DNA from: Cymbomonas tetramitiformis
Taxonomy: Eukaryota; Chlorophyta; Pyramimonadophyceae; Pyramimonadales; Pyramimonadaceae
Direction of reading: 5' to 3'
NCBI GenBank assembly: GCA_001247695.2
Contig: LGRX02035216.1
Span: 1 to 38,809 of the forward strand
DNA: 38,809 nucleotides
Both the position numbers and the translations under genes were made by a program. Every line of letters starts with the position of its first letter. Within the stretch, counting starts at the first letter, position 1. The notes under the pieces are model-generated. The model was given only the letters and a program-made list of their open reading frames with translations, was not told the DNA's origin and searched no databases. Shown in pieces: positions 28,662-37,379 of this stretch.

Positions 28662-31313
28662 CTAAGAAAAATCGAATCTAAAAATCCAGACTGCCCACGG
28701 GAGTGGGCCTGCTTCTGACCATCTTCCATTTCTAAGTTGTTGGAAACAGACCTCTCCTACTTCAGCGATTCTGAACTTTTGTTTGCACAGCTTATTGTAC
28801 GTAGTCCACCAGAACCCATCTGGAGAGAAACCATCCCACTGTGGAGCAACCACAGAGGCTGACGCTTTCTGTTCTCTAAGATACATCAGGAACGGTCCCA
28901 TTAATGCAAAAGGCGGATTAGCATAACAGTTCAGTCCAGCTAGTGGATAGGCAAAGACATTGGTGCCACAAGCTTCTTTCTCTGGCAGCCTTGAGCAAAA
29001 TCGCATTTTGGGACATCCCCGAACATTAGCCGTTGTTGCGAAGCAGTCGATGTTGTGCCGTCCAAACATCATGTTCAACAGAGGAGAGAACCGTGGCATT
29101 AATGAATAATGAGACTCTTCATCCGGGACTACAATAGTTCCATCAGGTCCCCTTGAAAAGGAAACCACCTTCAGCTCCAAGTTGTTATCCGCGACAAATC
29201 TATAGAGCTTTTCTGCCAAGTCCTTGCATGCTTTCGCGCCCAGGTTAGACGAGAGGATTCTCGATGAATCCCAGATATTTTTGTCCAAGATTATGTCCCA
29301 GCGCTGCGGGACCCGTTCTACTGGGATTTTGAACAAGGCTTCAGAAATCAACATTGACTGATCCACCGACGAGCAGGTTCTCAAATCTCGATAGCACGAA
29401 ATTTCATCTTGGAATTCCCCTGCTCTGATTGATGCCGTGACTTTTGTACCATCGACGTTTGTATCCACGAGTATCGAGCAGTGGGCCTGCTTCCTGAATG
29501 CGGACACCTTAATCAGCGACGGCTGGAAGAGTTGACCCAAGTAGAGTTTGAAATGCCTCATCTGCTTACTGTTCAGGAAAAAACTTTTTCTGCAGAATTC
29601 GTGCCTCTTTGCCAGGAAGGCATACAGCCTCCTGCATGCAATAAGGATGCCCGGGGCTGCGATTGACATTGAAACCAACTTTCCTGCCACTCTTTCCAGG
29701 TCCCTGGCCGAAATACTTGACGAAGCTCGCAGGTCCGTTGCCAGGCTCAAGAACTTATCCCATTTTTTCTGCGGGATGAAGAATTCCTGCTTCGCAAGGT
29801 CAATACCAATGCCTAGCCAGGTGATGGTCAAGGACGGAATGAACTCCGTCTTCTCCAGATGAATAAAATATCCTGCCGCCGTCATGCATGACGAGACAAC
29901 GAACGCCGAGATTTTGGCTCTTTCATGTTTCGTAAGAGTTGAAGCTCCCACTGGGGCCGGCCCCCCGGCATTATCATCAATGTAGTATAAATATGGTATC
30001 CCCAGCCGCCGGATGAATCCCGCGAATTCTCCCGCGAAGGCGCTATAAATGACCGGCGCTAGCTTCCATCCAAAATTGAGAACTGTATAGACGTAATAAA
30101 CGCCATCCCACAGGAAACCCATGTACTGTTGCGACTCCTCTGTAAGCATCACATGGAAGAATCCGTTCGCTTGGTCCATAATAAATGCCGGATCCCCCAC
30201 CTCTAGGATTTGTGGAAGCATTGTCACCGACTCGTAGGTAAACGGAATATCCTTACACCAAAGGTTAAGGAATCTTGCATCGTTGATCTTTCTTGGTTTG
30301 GCTGGCTCCACTCCTACCGGCATAACAAGATGCGGGGGAGAGCATTCCCCTTCTTTGCCCCAGACTCTTATCGCTCCCCACCTGAGCTCGTCCTGTATCT
30401 TCCCAGAGATCCAGGGGATCAAATGATCTGGGATCGCATGATTCTTGAACTGCATCCTCGGGGGTGTTCTTGAGTCGAAACGAGCCCCTTCGTAAGTGCC
30501 TGAAAAGTGTTGGAAGAAATCCAAGATGGAGACTCCATTCTTTGCCCATTCTTTGACCAGCAATCCCATCTCTGATGATGTTACCACCGTGTCCCAGAAC
30601 TGGGTACACTCATGGATAGTTCCCACCCGGAACTCCCCCGGATCCCTAGCTGGTGCGGAAAGGGGGTCCGGGACCAAATTACCACTGAGGGCATCAATTA
30701 CTGAAGGGGCCAAGGTGTCCCGCCCTTGGGCTTCACATGGCCCTAAGGACTGTTGCCTGTCCATCACTTCCCGGGCACTGTCGAATCCTTTTACTGCCAT
30801 GGTAATAAATGCAAGCGGGTCCCTCACACTTGTCGTAGCCGGCATGCCAGAATCCAGTGCGAAGTTGGCCAGGCTGTCAGCCAGTTTATTGTGGTCCCGT
30901 GCCACATGCTTGAAATTGAAAACACAATCCGGGCGCAAGGCCATGTGAGCTTTCCCAACGATAAGTAGTCTCTCCAAGTCTTTTGCGATAACGTTACGGG
31001 AGCCCGAGAATGCTGACACCACCAGCTCCGAGTCCCCAACAATTGTTGCTGTGGTCAAGTTCCATTCTATTGCTCTTTGGATTGCAATCACGGCCCCCAC
31101 GAATTCTGCATAATTATTCGTCTTGGATCCAAGGCGTCCGTAGTCCCGGGTCCACTGTTGACCTTGTTCTGAGCAGAGTGCCACCCCGAACGAGGCTTGC
31201 CTCAAATCCGGCGATGCGTTAAAGCGGCATGCACCATCGAAGAAAAGCAATCCCTTCCGTGGGGCTGAGTTTGGCTCGTGTCCCTGTTCGAGACAACAAC
31301 CACACCAGAGCAC
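28662..31313 (-). CDS. Polyprotein: RNase HI - reverse transcriptase - RNase H-like - Dam-like methyltransferase
   Basis: 883 codons. Residues 22-155 form a complete RNase HI: D26 (FFDGACR), E70 (NNYAEF), D94 (VGDSEL) and D146 (HNKLADSLAN). Residues 285-510 are a reverse transcriptase with D380 (IMDQANGFF) and Y444-D447 (YIDD). Residues 612-735 have a weaker RNase H layout (D617, E658, D677), probably the element's original RNase H. Residues 755-860 match the C-terminal domain of DIRS/PAT elements: DCFA, then YANPPF at 797-802, resembling the NPPY/F motif of N6-adenine methyltransferases. The frame starts at GTG; an acceptor-like TCTCGAACAG ends at 31,284 just upstream of the RNase H, so the real 5' end may be a splice junction. 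The gag ORF is upstream in another frame. Confidence 0.9.
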   Translation of the reverse strand: MLWCGCCLEQGHEPNSAPRKGLLFFDGACRFNASPDLRQASFGVALCSEQGQQWTRDYGRLGSKTNNYAEFVGAVIAIQRAIEWNLTTATIVGDSELVVSAFSGSRNVIAKDLERLLIVGKAHMALRPDCVFNFKHVARDHNKLADSLANFALDSGMPATTSVRDPLAFITMAVKGFDSAREVMDRQQSLGPCEAQGRDTLAPSVIDALSGNLVPDPLSAPARDPGEFRVGTIHECTQFWDTVVTSSEMGLLVKEWAKNGVSILDFFQHFSGTYEGARFDSRTPPRMQFKNHAIPDHLIPWISGKIQDELRWGAIRVWGKEGECSPPHLVMPVGVEPAKPRKINDARFLNLWCKDIPFTYESVTMLPQILEVGDPAFIMDQANGFFHVMLTEESQQYMGFLWDGVYYVYTVLNFGWKLAPVIYSAFAGEFAGFIRRLGIPYLYYIDDNAGGPAPVGASTLTKHERAKISAFVVSSCMTAAGYFIHLEKTEFIPSLTITWLGIGIDLAKQEFFIPQKKWDKFLSLATDLRASSSISARDLERVAGKLVSMSIAAPGILIACRRLYAFLAKRHEFCRKSFFLNSKQMRHFKLYLGQLFQPSLIKVSAFRKQAHCSILVDTNVDGTKVTASIRAGEFQDEISCYRDLRTCSSVDQSMLISEALFKIPVERVPQRWDIILDKNIWDSSRILSSNLGAKACKDLAEKLYRFVADNNLELKVVSFSRGPDGTIVVPDEESHYSLMPRFSPLLNMMFGRHNIDCFATTANVRGCPKMRFCSRLPEKEACGTNVFAYPLAGLNCYANPPFALMGPFLMYLREQKASASVVAPQWDGFSPDGFWWTTYNKLCKQKFRIAEVGEVCFQQLRNGRWSEAGPLPWAVWIFRFDFS

Positions 31314-31336
31314 TCTTCCTTTCAGGAGAAATGCTC

Positions 31337-31402
31337 CTCGAAAATCGCACCCCGGTCTCTACCGGGCCCCAATCTTGTGGAAAGGGATGGACGATTTTCG
31401 AG
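31337..31402. repeat. Stem-loop upstream of the polyprotein ORF
   Basis: CTCGAAAATCG (31,337-31,347) pairs perfectly with CGATTTTCGAG (31,392-31,402). Within the loop, CCCGGT-ctct-ACCGGG forms a perfect 6-bp hairpin. It lies about 25 bp upstream of the annotated ORF start; role unknown. Confidence 0.5.
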
Positions 31403-31624
31403 CCTGGCCACTTCCGGTGTGCTACTCGTGAGAGTAACCCACCCGTTGTGGTCAGTACTCTAACCGTCCAGCATCCCCATGTTAAAGGGAGGCTTCTATG
31501 ACGGACGGGACCAGGTGGTCCGTGCAGGCAAGGTAATTGGCATTAATTGCCTGTATCCGCGAAGCACTCCAACTTGAGATATGCATCCCAAAGTCCGAAA
31601 CCCAGTGTTCCGAAGCTGATCCCG

Positions 31625-31985
31625 AAATCTAACGTAGAGCAAAAAAGCAAATCCAATTATCGAAATCCAGGATCCCGAAGGCTGAAATCTGAAAATTTAA
31701 CGTAGAGCAAAATCAGCGAAATCGAAATTTCGAAAATCTAACGTAGAGCAAAAAAACAAATCCAAAATTCGAAAATCCAGCATCCCGAAGACTGAAGACT
31801 GAAAATCTAACGTAGAGCAAAATCAGCCAAATCGAAATTTCGAAATCCAACGTAGAGCAAAAATACCAAATCCAAAATTCGAAAAATCCAGCATCCCGAA
31901 TTTGAAATCTGAAAATCTAACGTAGAGCAAAATCAGCCAAATCGACATTTCGAAAATCTAACGTAGAGCAAATTCACAAAAATGC
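31625..31985. repeat. Direct repeats with AACGTAGAGCAAAA between gag and polyprotein
   Basis: Seven copies of AACGTAGAGCAAA at alternating spacings of about 68 and 42 bp, embedded in a ~110-bp higher-order unit (CGAAATCCAGCATCCCGAAG...). They sit inside the element, in the 840-bp gap between gag and polyprotein. Confidence 0.8.
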
Positions 31986-32157
31986 AAAATTAACTTATCA
32001 AGCAAATCCATATCACATACAACAATGCATTTCAATTTGGTATTTAAACCTGGAATCTGATGTTACAAGGTAAGACAGGCATCCTGGCCCGCTCCCAAAT
32101 ATTGATACACTATATACATATTATACAGACCAGCATTCTGGCAACTTTTGACGATTT

Positions 32158-32874
32158 CTAAACAGGCTCCCTCTGAGGAGGTGGTGGCAACTGAGGCAAC
32201 TGGTTTTGGTTATTCCTATTGTCATTCTTATTTCGTTTGTCCACCCAAGTCACATTGATGGATCCATCCTTGTTCAACGCATAAGGGGACTTGCAGTCCC
32301 GCAGCATATGTGACCCCTGGCATTTTGGACATTTGGCATTACCATCTGCAGGGGCTCCCGGTTTTGCAGTAACATGCTTAGTGGCTCCTGATAACGAGGC
32401 CTTCTTGGATTGGGTTTTAATGAACATCTGCAATTCTGACTCGTGCGTATCATCCTTCTCACACTCTGGAACTGTAGCCCTTATTTGTTGATGTGCAAAC
32501 AGGGCAATGTGATTGTCCGGCAAGGACGCATCCCTAGTACCTCCTGCCAACTCCCTCTCGATGAGAGTGGCAAGGGAATACAAGGACTGAGGAGTCTCCG
32601 GCTCCCTCGAACTAGCTCCCGGCAAACCAAAAGCAGCTGCCACCTTTCGCATCAGCTTCGGTATCTCCGGCACCGATTTCCCCGGGGTCAGGCACCAGTC
32701 CAACAGCTCGCTTCTCAATCGGTGTGCTTTCAACCAGTTGGAGACCCCCTTGGTCTCCTCTTGCATGGATCTTTGGAGCACCGAGTCCACGTACGCCTGA
32801 ATGTCGAATCCCGGCGTCATCGATGATGCCAATCCCAAAGGAGCCTGCTCCCTCATGCCACCATCCATCTTCAT
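32158..32874 (-). CDS. Gag-like protein with CCHC zinc knuckle
   Basis: An ORF of 238 codons with an ATG at 32,874. It has a helical middle (WLKAHRLRSELLDW, residues 47-60) and one knuckle CPKCQGSHMLRDC at residues 182-194. The knuckle spacing is CX2CX3HX4C, one residue shorter than the usual CX2CX4HX4C. The tail is Asn/Gln-rich and then Pro-rich. Position 5' of the polyprotein and the knuckle fit a gag that packages the element's RNA. The capsid-like part has no match I can name. Confidence 0.75.
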   Translation of the reverse strand: MKMDGGMREQAPLGLASSMTPGFDIQAYVDSVLQRSMQEETKGVSNWLKAHRLRSELLDWCLTPGKSVPEIPKLMRKVAAAFGLPGASSREPETPQSLYSLATLIERELAGGTRDASLPDNHIALFAHQQIRATVPECEKDDTHESELQMFIKTQSKKASLSGATKHVTAKPGAPADGNAKCPKCQGSHMLRDCKSPYALNKDGSINVTWVDKRNKNDNRNNQNQLPQLPPPPQREPV

Positions 32875-33482
32875 TTACTTGAGGTTGAGGAAACACTCAC
32901 ATATCGTCCTTTGCCTCGATACAAACATGCATAATAATGTGTTACAACAGTAACATCTTCTCGCCCCCACTCTGACAATGCACGTAATGCAATAATCATA
33001 AGGGGTCATAATCTGAGGCAATCACATCACCCTCCCTAATCATTAATTCCAGCATCAGCTTGTCACGAGCATGCAATTTTTTCATCGATCGGATCAAAGA
33101 AATTTTCATACCTATCCTCACATCGAACAAAGCAATCATAGTCATCATAAATGCAGTACTTATTGTCCAACATTACAGGAACTATTTCGTCATAATTAGA
33201 GCAACTTCATCATCATGATAACAGCAATAATTTCAATCCTATTTTCAGCAATCCTCACAGCAATTCAAGTTGTAACATAACAAATTCATATTTTCAATAT
33301 AAACAAATTCATATTTTCAAATAGCATTCATCTCAATTGCAGCAATTATTTATCATCATAACAACAGCAAACAATTTTGATCCTAATCACAACAATTAAT
33401 GCCAAATTTTTGAAACAATGCAACAATCAGGAAATTACAACTCTCATGCAAGACTGCCCTCAGAAAAATAATACAACTATAT

Positions 33483-33875
33483 CTACCACAGATATGTGAA
33501 TCTGTCCTCCCCATATGGGAGTTCATCCACAATCAGCACAGATCTACACAATGGACATCTGACTACTTTTCTATAGGTCATGGTGAAAACAGCATGTATT
33601 GCTGCTGGCTGGACCAAGCTGGTCAAATGGTACATTTCATTCAGGCCATCGAAACAGGCTACATGATAGTGGTGATTGCATGCAGTTGACACACACGGCA
33701 TCTCTCCTAGCAGGCTGGCTAGGCAAATGGCACAATCATCTCCCACCGTTGGGGCAGTCAGAGTTCTTGTGAGCACCACTTCATCATCAGCCTCCCGAGC
33801 CTGCAATATCAACCAATTTTTGTCAAGAAGGCCCATAACCAGGAGCTTACATCCGACCAGATATTTTGGAACCAA
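33483..33875 (-). CDS. RING-H2 finger ORF inside the retrotransposon
   Basis: An open frame of 130 codons with a complete RING-H2: C48, C51, C66, H68, H71, C74, C107 and C110 (C-x2-C-x14-C-x-H-x2-H-x2-C-x32-C-x2-C). The C6-C7 loop of 32 residues is long but allowed. RING-H2 domains usually act as E3 ubiquitin ligases. The frame starts at TTG; a good acceptor (TTGATATTGCAG) ends at 33,801, so the true exon is probably 33,483-33,800 and joins an upstream exon. It lies between ORF1 and gag on the same strand as the element's other ORFs. It could be a captured host gene fragment or a regular element ORF. Confidence 0.75.
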   Translation of the reverse strand: MVPKYLVGCKLLVMGLLDKNWLILQAREADDEVVLTRTLTAPTVGDDCAICLASLLGEMPCVSTACNHHYHVACFDGLNEMYHLTSLVQPAAIHAVFTMTYRKVVRCPLCRSVLIVDELPYGEDRFTYLW

Positions 33876-33892
33876 TTGTCCACATAAACAAC

Positions 33893-34045
33893 CCCCACGG
33901 GGTACAATGTCCCTCCAAGAGGAGACACCTCACAGATTGAGGATTTCAAACAACAAAAAACCCCCACGGGGTACATACTCTTCCAAGAAGAGCCTCACTC
34001 AGTGTGAGGATAACCAAGTTCTTGTTGTCCCCACGGGACACAAGC
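33893..34045. repeat. ~70-bp imperfect tandem repeat
   Basis: Two copies and a partial third of a unit starting CCCCCACGGGGTACA, each containing CTCCAAGA-GAG and a TGAGGAT segment, upstream of the RING ORF. Confidence 0.6.
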
Positions 34046-34422
34046 AGCATTTTAAATTCAAACTTTTTAAAGCAAGTCAAAACTTTTTAAATTGGCAGGC
34101 TACAAACAGCAGCATAAAAGTTTACAAGAACCAAATTTCACCACCTAGGAAGCGCCCACAAGCCCAGGCACTGCGCTCCTAGATTACTGCAAGGGCCCTA
34201 ACTAATTACTCTTTGTGACACGAGGACGGGGACCGGACTATTCTAAAAGAGGGGAAGAAATTCCTAACTAGTGAAACGGGTTGAACAGGCTGATTAAGTT
34301 TGTATCAAACTACAGGGAAGGAGAAGGCCCTAGCAAATTAAACCGAAACGAATTCAAATTTCTAAAGGAAAAGGAGAGGGCAAGCAGGAGCGCTCGGGCT
34401 AGCTACCTGGGCTGGTTGCAGA

Positions 34423-35469
34423 TGGCTACTATCCTTAATCCAGATCCTCCCACAAGGATCTAGCGCAAATGGGCATGGCGACCTTGTATATCGTATATAG
34501 TGGCCCGGCATATGCTTTGGGGCAATATCTATGACCCTTTTGAATTATCTATAACATTTTTTTGCTTGAAATGTCGATGCTTTAACCTTTAATCTTAGAG
34601 TGGTTTGGGTGGGTGCTTTCACAGAATTTTAATTAAAATGCTAGATCCTACCACAAGGATCTAGGGTACCGACAACTCTAGGCCTTGCTACACGAGCTCG
34701 GGTTGGTGCGTATGCTGTTAACCCTCGAGGGTATGACCAAAACTAATTGTGTAAGCCCTTTAATATAATACTAGCCGGATTAATCGCCGCATATGCGCAT
34801 GACATGGTGTAGTACCGTCGGAATTCAATATTTCCATCATAATTAGGATCTGAAAATTGCATTCTAGAACCTCTAGCGGCAGTTCAAACCGTTCAAAAAA
34901 TCCCCCAAAAATCCCAGGGAGACTTTGAAGTCATATTAAAGTACTAAAGTGCTCACCAAAGCAAAGATCTAGCCTCAAAGCTTAAAATGGACCAAGACTT
35001 ACGCCCAAAATGCGAAATTATCCCCATACTTAAGGAATGTGTATATCTCACCCATGTTACCGCGTTCGTGTGATGTGTCCAATATACACTATCCAAGTCG
35101 TATTTCGAGCCGAATATGATTAATATACATGCATACCTTGAGATATATCACGTCTATGTTGGAAAAGGATCGACATACGATTGACCAAAAAATATGCAAG
35201 AGACACCCCGGTTTTGAAGCTTTAAAAAGCGTAGCCGTTTAAAATTTGGTTGGGGCATGCTATAAATGCATTAGCTAGGAGTATATATGATGGATTCTCG
35301 TCAAACCACGCACCACACTACTTAATATAGGTCCCATGTGGAAAGTATTCCTTGGTGTTGACTTGTAAAAAGCTCGTGGGGCGCCCAAATAAATTATTGA
35401 AAAAGTGATCCTTGTGGGAGGATCTAGAGCGTTCTAGGTCCTCCCACAAGGATCTCGGGATAGTAGCCA
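34423..35469. mobile_element. Nested non-autonomous DNA transposon (TIR 12 bp, TSD CAGA)
   Basis: TIRs TGGCTACTATCC at 34,423-34,434 and its exact complement at 35,458-35,469, flanked on both sides by CAGA (34,419-34,422 and 35,470-35,473). Length 1,047 bp, AT-rich, no transposase. A palindromic motif AGATCCT-nnnnnn-AGGATCT occurs at 34,442, 34,643, 35,406 (inverted, with one mismatch) and 35,436 (one mismatch), mostly subterminal. The insertion falls near the end of ORF1 of the host retrotransposon. Confidence 0.8.
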
Positions 35470-36467
35470 CAGAGGTTCTTGTGCTTGGCTTGCGGGGGGG
35501 TCGAGGCCAGAGAAAAGACCTTGCTCCGCATTCGGGTCCGTGTGCGGGCCGAACCCCGGCGGGTACGTCGGGTTCTGCGCGGCTCCCGGCCGGACGTACA
35601 ACGGGGACGGGGGCCGTCGGGGGCCCGTGCCCTCGGTGACCGGGACAACTGGAGGCGTTTGGTGTCCCGATTCCCGGGACACCAAGTCAGTCGGGACGTC
35701 CCCCATTGGCGGGGGGACCGGCCCCCCGCGTTCAGATCAGTACGCGGGGTCAAAGTCACAGGTGTAGCCATATCCCCCGTCGGGGGCGTACGTGACCTCT
35801 CCAGCACCTCGCGGAAGCTCTCCAAATTCCGAACCATAGTTGCTCTGGACTGGTTGTTCGACACCTCCAGACCAGGGACCTTGGCACAGATCTTCCGAAG
35901 GTGCTCGGTCTTAAAGATTGAGGGGTTCAGAAGTAATTCCTTGCTAGGCAGCACGAAGAAGTTAAGTCCAGTAAAGGCGTTCACCGTCAGGTCGGGAATA
36001 GTCAGCCTTTCCTCCGTCGCGTGGTGGACTTCATCGCGGGACGCCTGCGGACGGAGAGGGAGGCTGGCCCCCCCCGCAACATCCTCCGCCAAGGACGTTC
36101 TCTGCAGCACATTTCTTGCCGGAGGAGGAGAGTCAGCGCGTCCAGGGGCAGCTTGGTCGCCAAACGACAATTCCTGCAACAAGGACGGTCCGGACGGCGA
36201 CTCCGGCGTTTCAACATTCTCTCGGGACCACCTTTCCCCCGCGTCGACCACCTCGTCACCGTCTTCAGATTCATTAAGACCCAACGAGCGAAAGATTGCG
36301 GGCTCCTCCCGCGGAGGGGAGACCCGCAGAGCCGCGGTCGCTGCATTAAACGCGGACGACATAACGTTGGGCACGGAATTCTCATCAAGCAGACGGGGCC
36401 GTGCGCTGCGGGAGGCGCGGGTCGCCCTCCGCAAATCAGAACTAGTAGCGATTGCTGCGGAAACCAT
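35424..36467 (-). CDS. ORF1 of the PAT-like element, possible SAP-like segment
   Basis: 347 codons from the ATG at 36,467, which lies 9 bp inside from the end of terminal repeat A1, so A1 acts as leader. The protein is polar, rich in Arg, Ser, Pro and Glu, with no strong domain. Around residues 185-230, FKTEHLRKICAKVPGLEV and the following SRATMVRNLESF have the helix-turn-helix pattern of a SAP-like DNA-binding motif; this is suggestive only. The C-terminal part is Arg-rich. The last ~15 codons come from the nested transposon; without it the frame would reach a stop a few codons after the insertion site, so the protein is barely changed. Confidence 0.6.
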   Translation of the reverse strand: MVSAAIATSSDLRRATRASRSARPRLLDENSVPNVMSSAFNAATAALRVSPPREEPAIFRSLGLNESEDGDEVVDAGERWSRENVETPESPSGPSLLQELSFGDQAAPGRADSPPPARNVLQRTSLAEDVAGGASLPLRPQASRDEVHHATEERLTIPDLTVNAFTGLNFFVLPSKELLLNPSIFKTEHLRKICAKVPGLEVSNNQSRATMVRNLESFREVLERSRTPPTGDMATPVTLTPRTDLNAGGRSPRQWGTSRLTWCPGNRDTKRLQLSRSPRARAPDGPRPRCTSGREPRRTRRTRRGSARTRTRMRSKVFSLASTPPQAKHKNLCGYYPEILVGGPRTL

Positions 36468-36475
36468 GATTGTAA

Positions 36476-36719
36476 GAAGAAAACTTGCGTTAGGAAACGG
36501 AGAAGAAAGACGCAGCAATCGTCAGCAGGTAGGAAAAGTGAAGTATTTTCACCAATTTCCGACTTAAGAGCGACACTCTGCGACACTTGGACTACGAAGC
36601 TGGAGGTGAACCGCCACTTCGCGATTCTTCATTTCCGCGATCCGAGGAGTGAGATCGGACGATCCGTCTCCTGAATGACGGTCATCACTGATGACGGAAG
36701 GAAAGTCGGCGATCAACAG
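36476..36719 (-). repeat. Split direct repeat A1 (5' terminus)
   Basis: Matches 26,897-27,140 over 244 bp with two substitutions. Ends GATCAACAG at the junction with flanking DNA. Confidence 0.9.
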
Positions 36720-37379
36720 CTTGGGAGGTCAGATCTGAGATCAGGTTTAGCACGAGCGCAGCGCGAGGTGGGTGGAGGGTGGAGGTCCCCGGGCGGGGGT
36801 GCGACGCCAAAATGATTTAGAAAATGAAAATCAAATACGAAATACAATAGTGAAAAATTTTCACTATTTCACTGAAAATGCAAAATGAAAATCGGAAATT
36901 ATCCAAATTGGTGGATATATAGTTCGGCGGTAATATGTATCTAACTAGAGTGATAAACCCTGAGTTAAGGGTTACGGAATCAGAACGGTAAAGTGTGTCT
37001 TGATAAAAGAGAGAGATCGATAACATAAATACCTCACGGGTGTTTCCCGTCTACTGGTGACGGTCACCCAGCCTACTATAGGAAGTGACATGTGACAGTT
37101 TCGGGTGTCACAGTGTCAAATCCAGCACACCACCTAGGGTGGTGACCGGAGCTAGTAGTGAAACGAAGCAACAAACTCCCTACTCAACTTCAGGAGGAAA
37201 CTGTAGCACAGCTGGGGGCCTGTACTCTTGGTCAGGGCGGTCCCAGTTCACAGCAAAGATTGTCAGATACAGCTGTTAGGTGCTAAAACCCTAAACACAG
37301 CTCAAATTTAGAGAGCTCTTCCGCACATCTAGAAGGCCAATCACCGGCTAATCCCTAGGCAGGCACGGCGCAAGCAATC
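36720..37379. other. No supported gene
   Basis: Flank of the retrotransposon followed by an AT-rich stretch. No ORF with recognisable content. Confidence 0.4.

Larger units (their letters stand above)
26707..36719 (-). mobile_element. PAT-like tyrosine-recombinase retrotransposon, structurally complete
   Basis: Read on the - strand: terminal repeat A1 (36,719-36,476), the ORFs, B1 (27,277-27,137), A2 (27,140-26,897) and B2 (26,847-26,707). This is the split direct-repeat arrangement of PAT-like, Ngaro and Kangaroo elements, not LTRs. A copies (244 bp) and B copies (141 bp) each differ at two positions, so insertion is recent. Coding content (gag-like, RNaseH/RT/RNaseH/methyltransferase-like, tyrosine recombinase) agrees. 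The methyltransferase-like domain favours the DIRS/PAT branch over Ngaro. There is no obvious target-site duplication; the two ends share only ACAG, as expected for recombinase-mediated integration. A DNA transposon is nested at 34,423-35,469. Confidence 0.9.

Noticed and set aside
31314..31500. tRNA-like or SINE-like sequence
   Set aside because: Acceptor-like ends (GGGATG/CATCCC) and weak A/B-box-like strings occur, but the T-arm does not fold.
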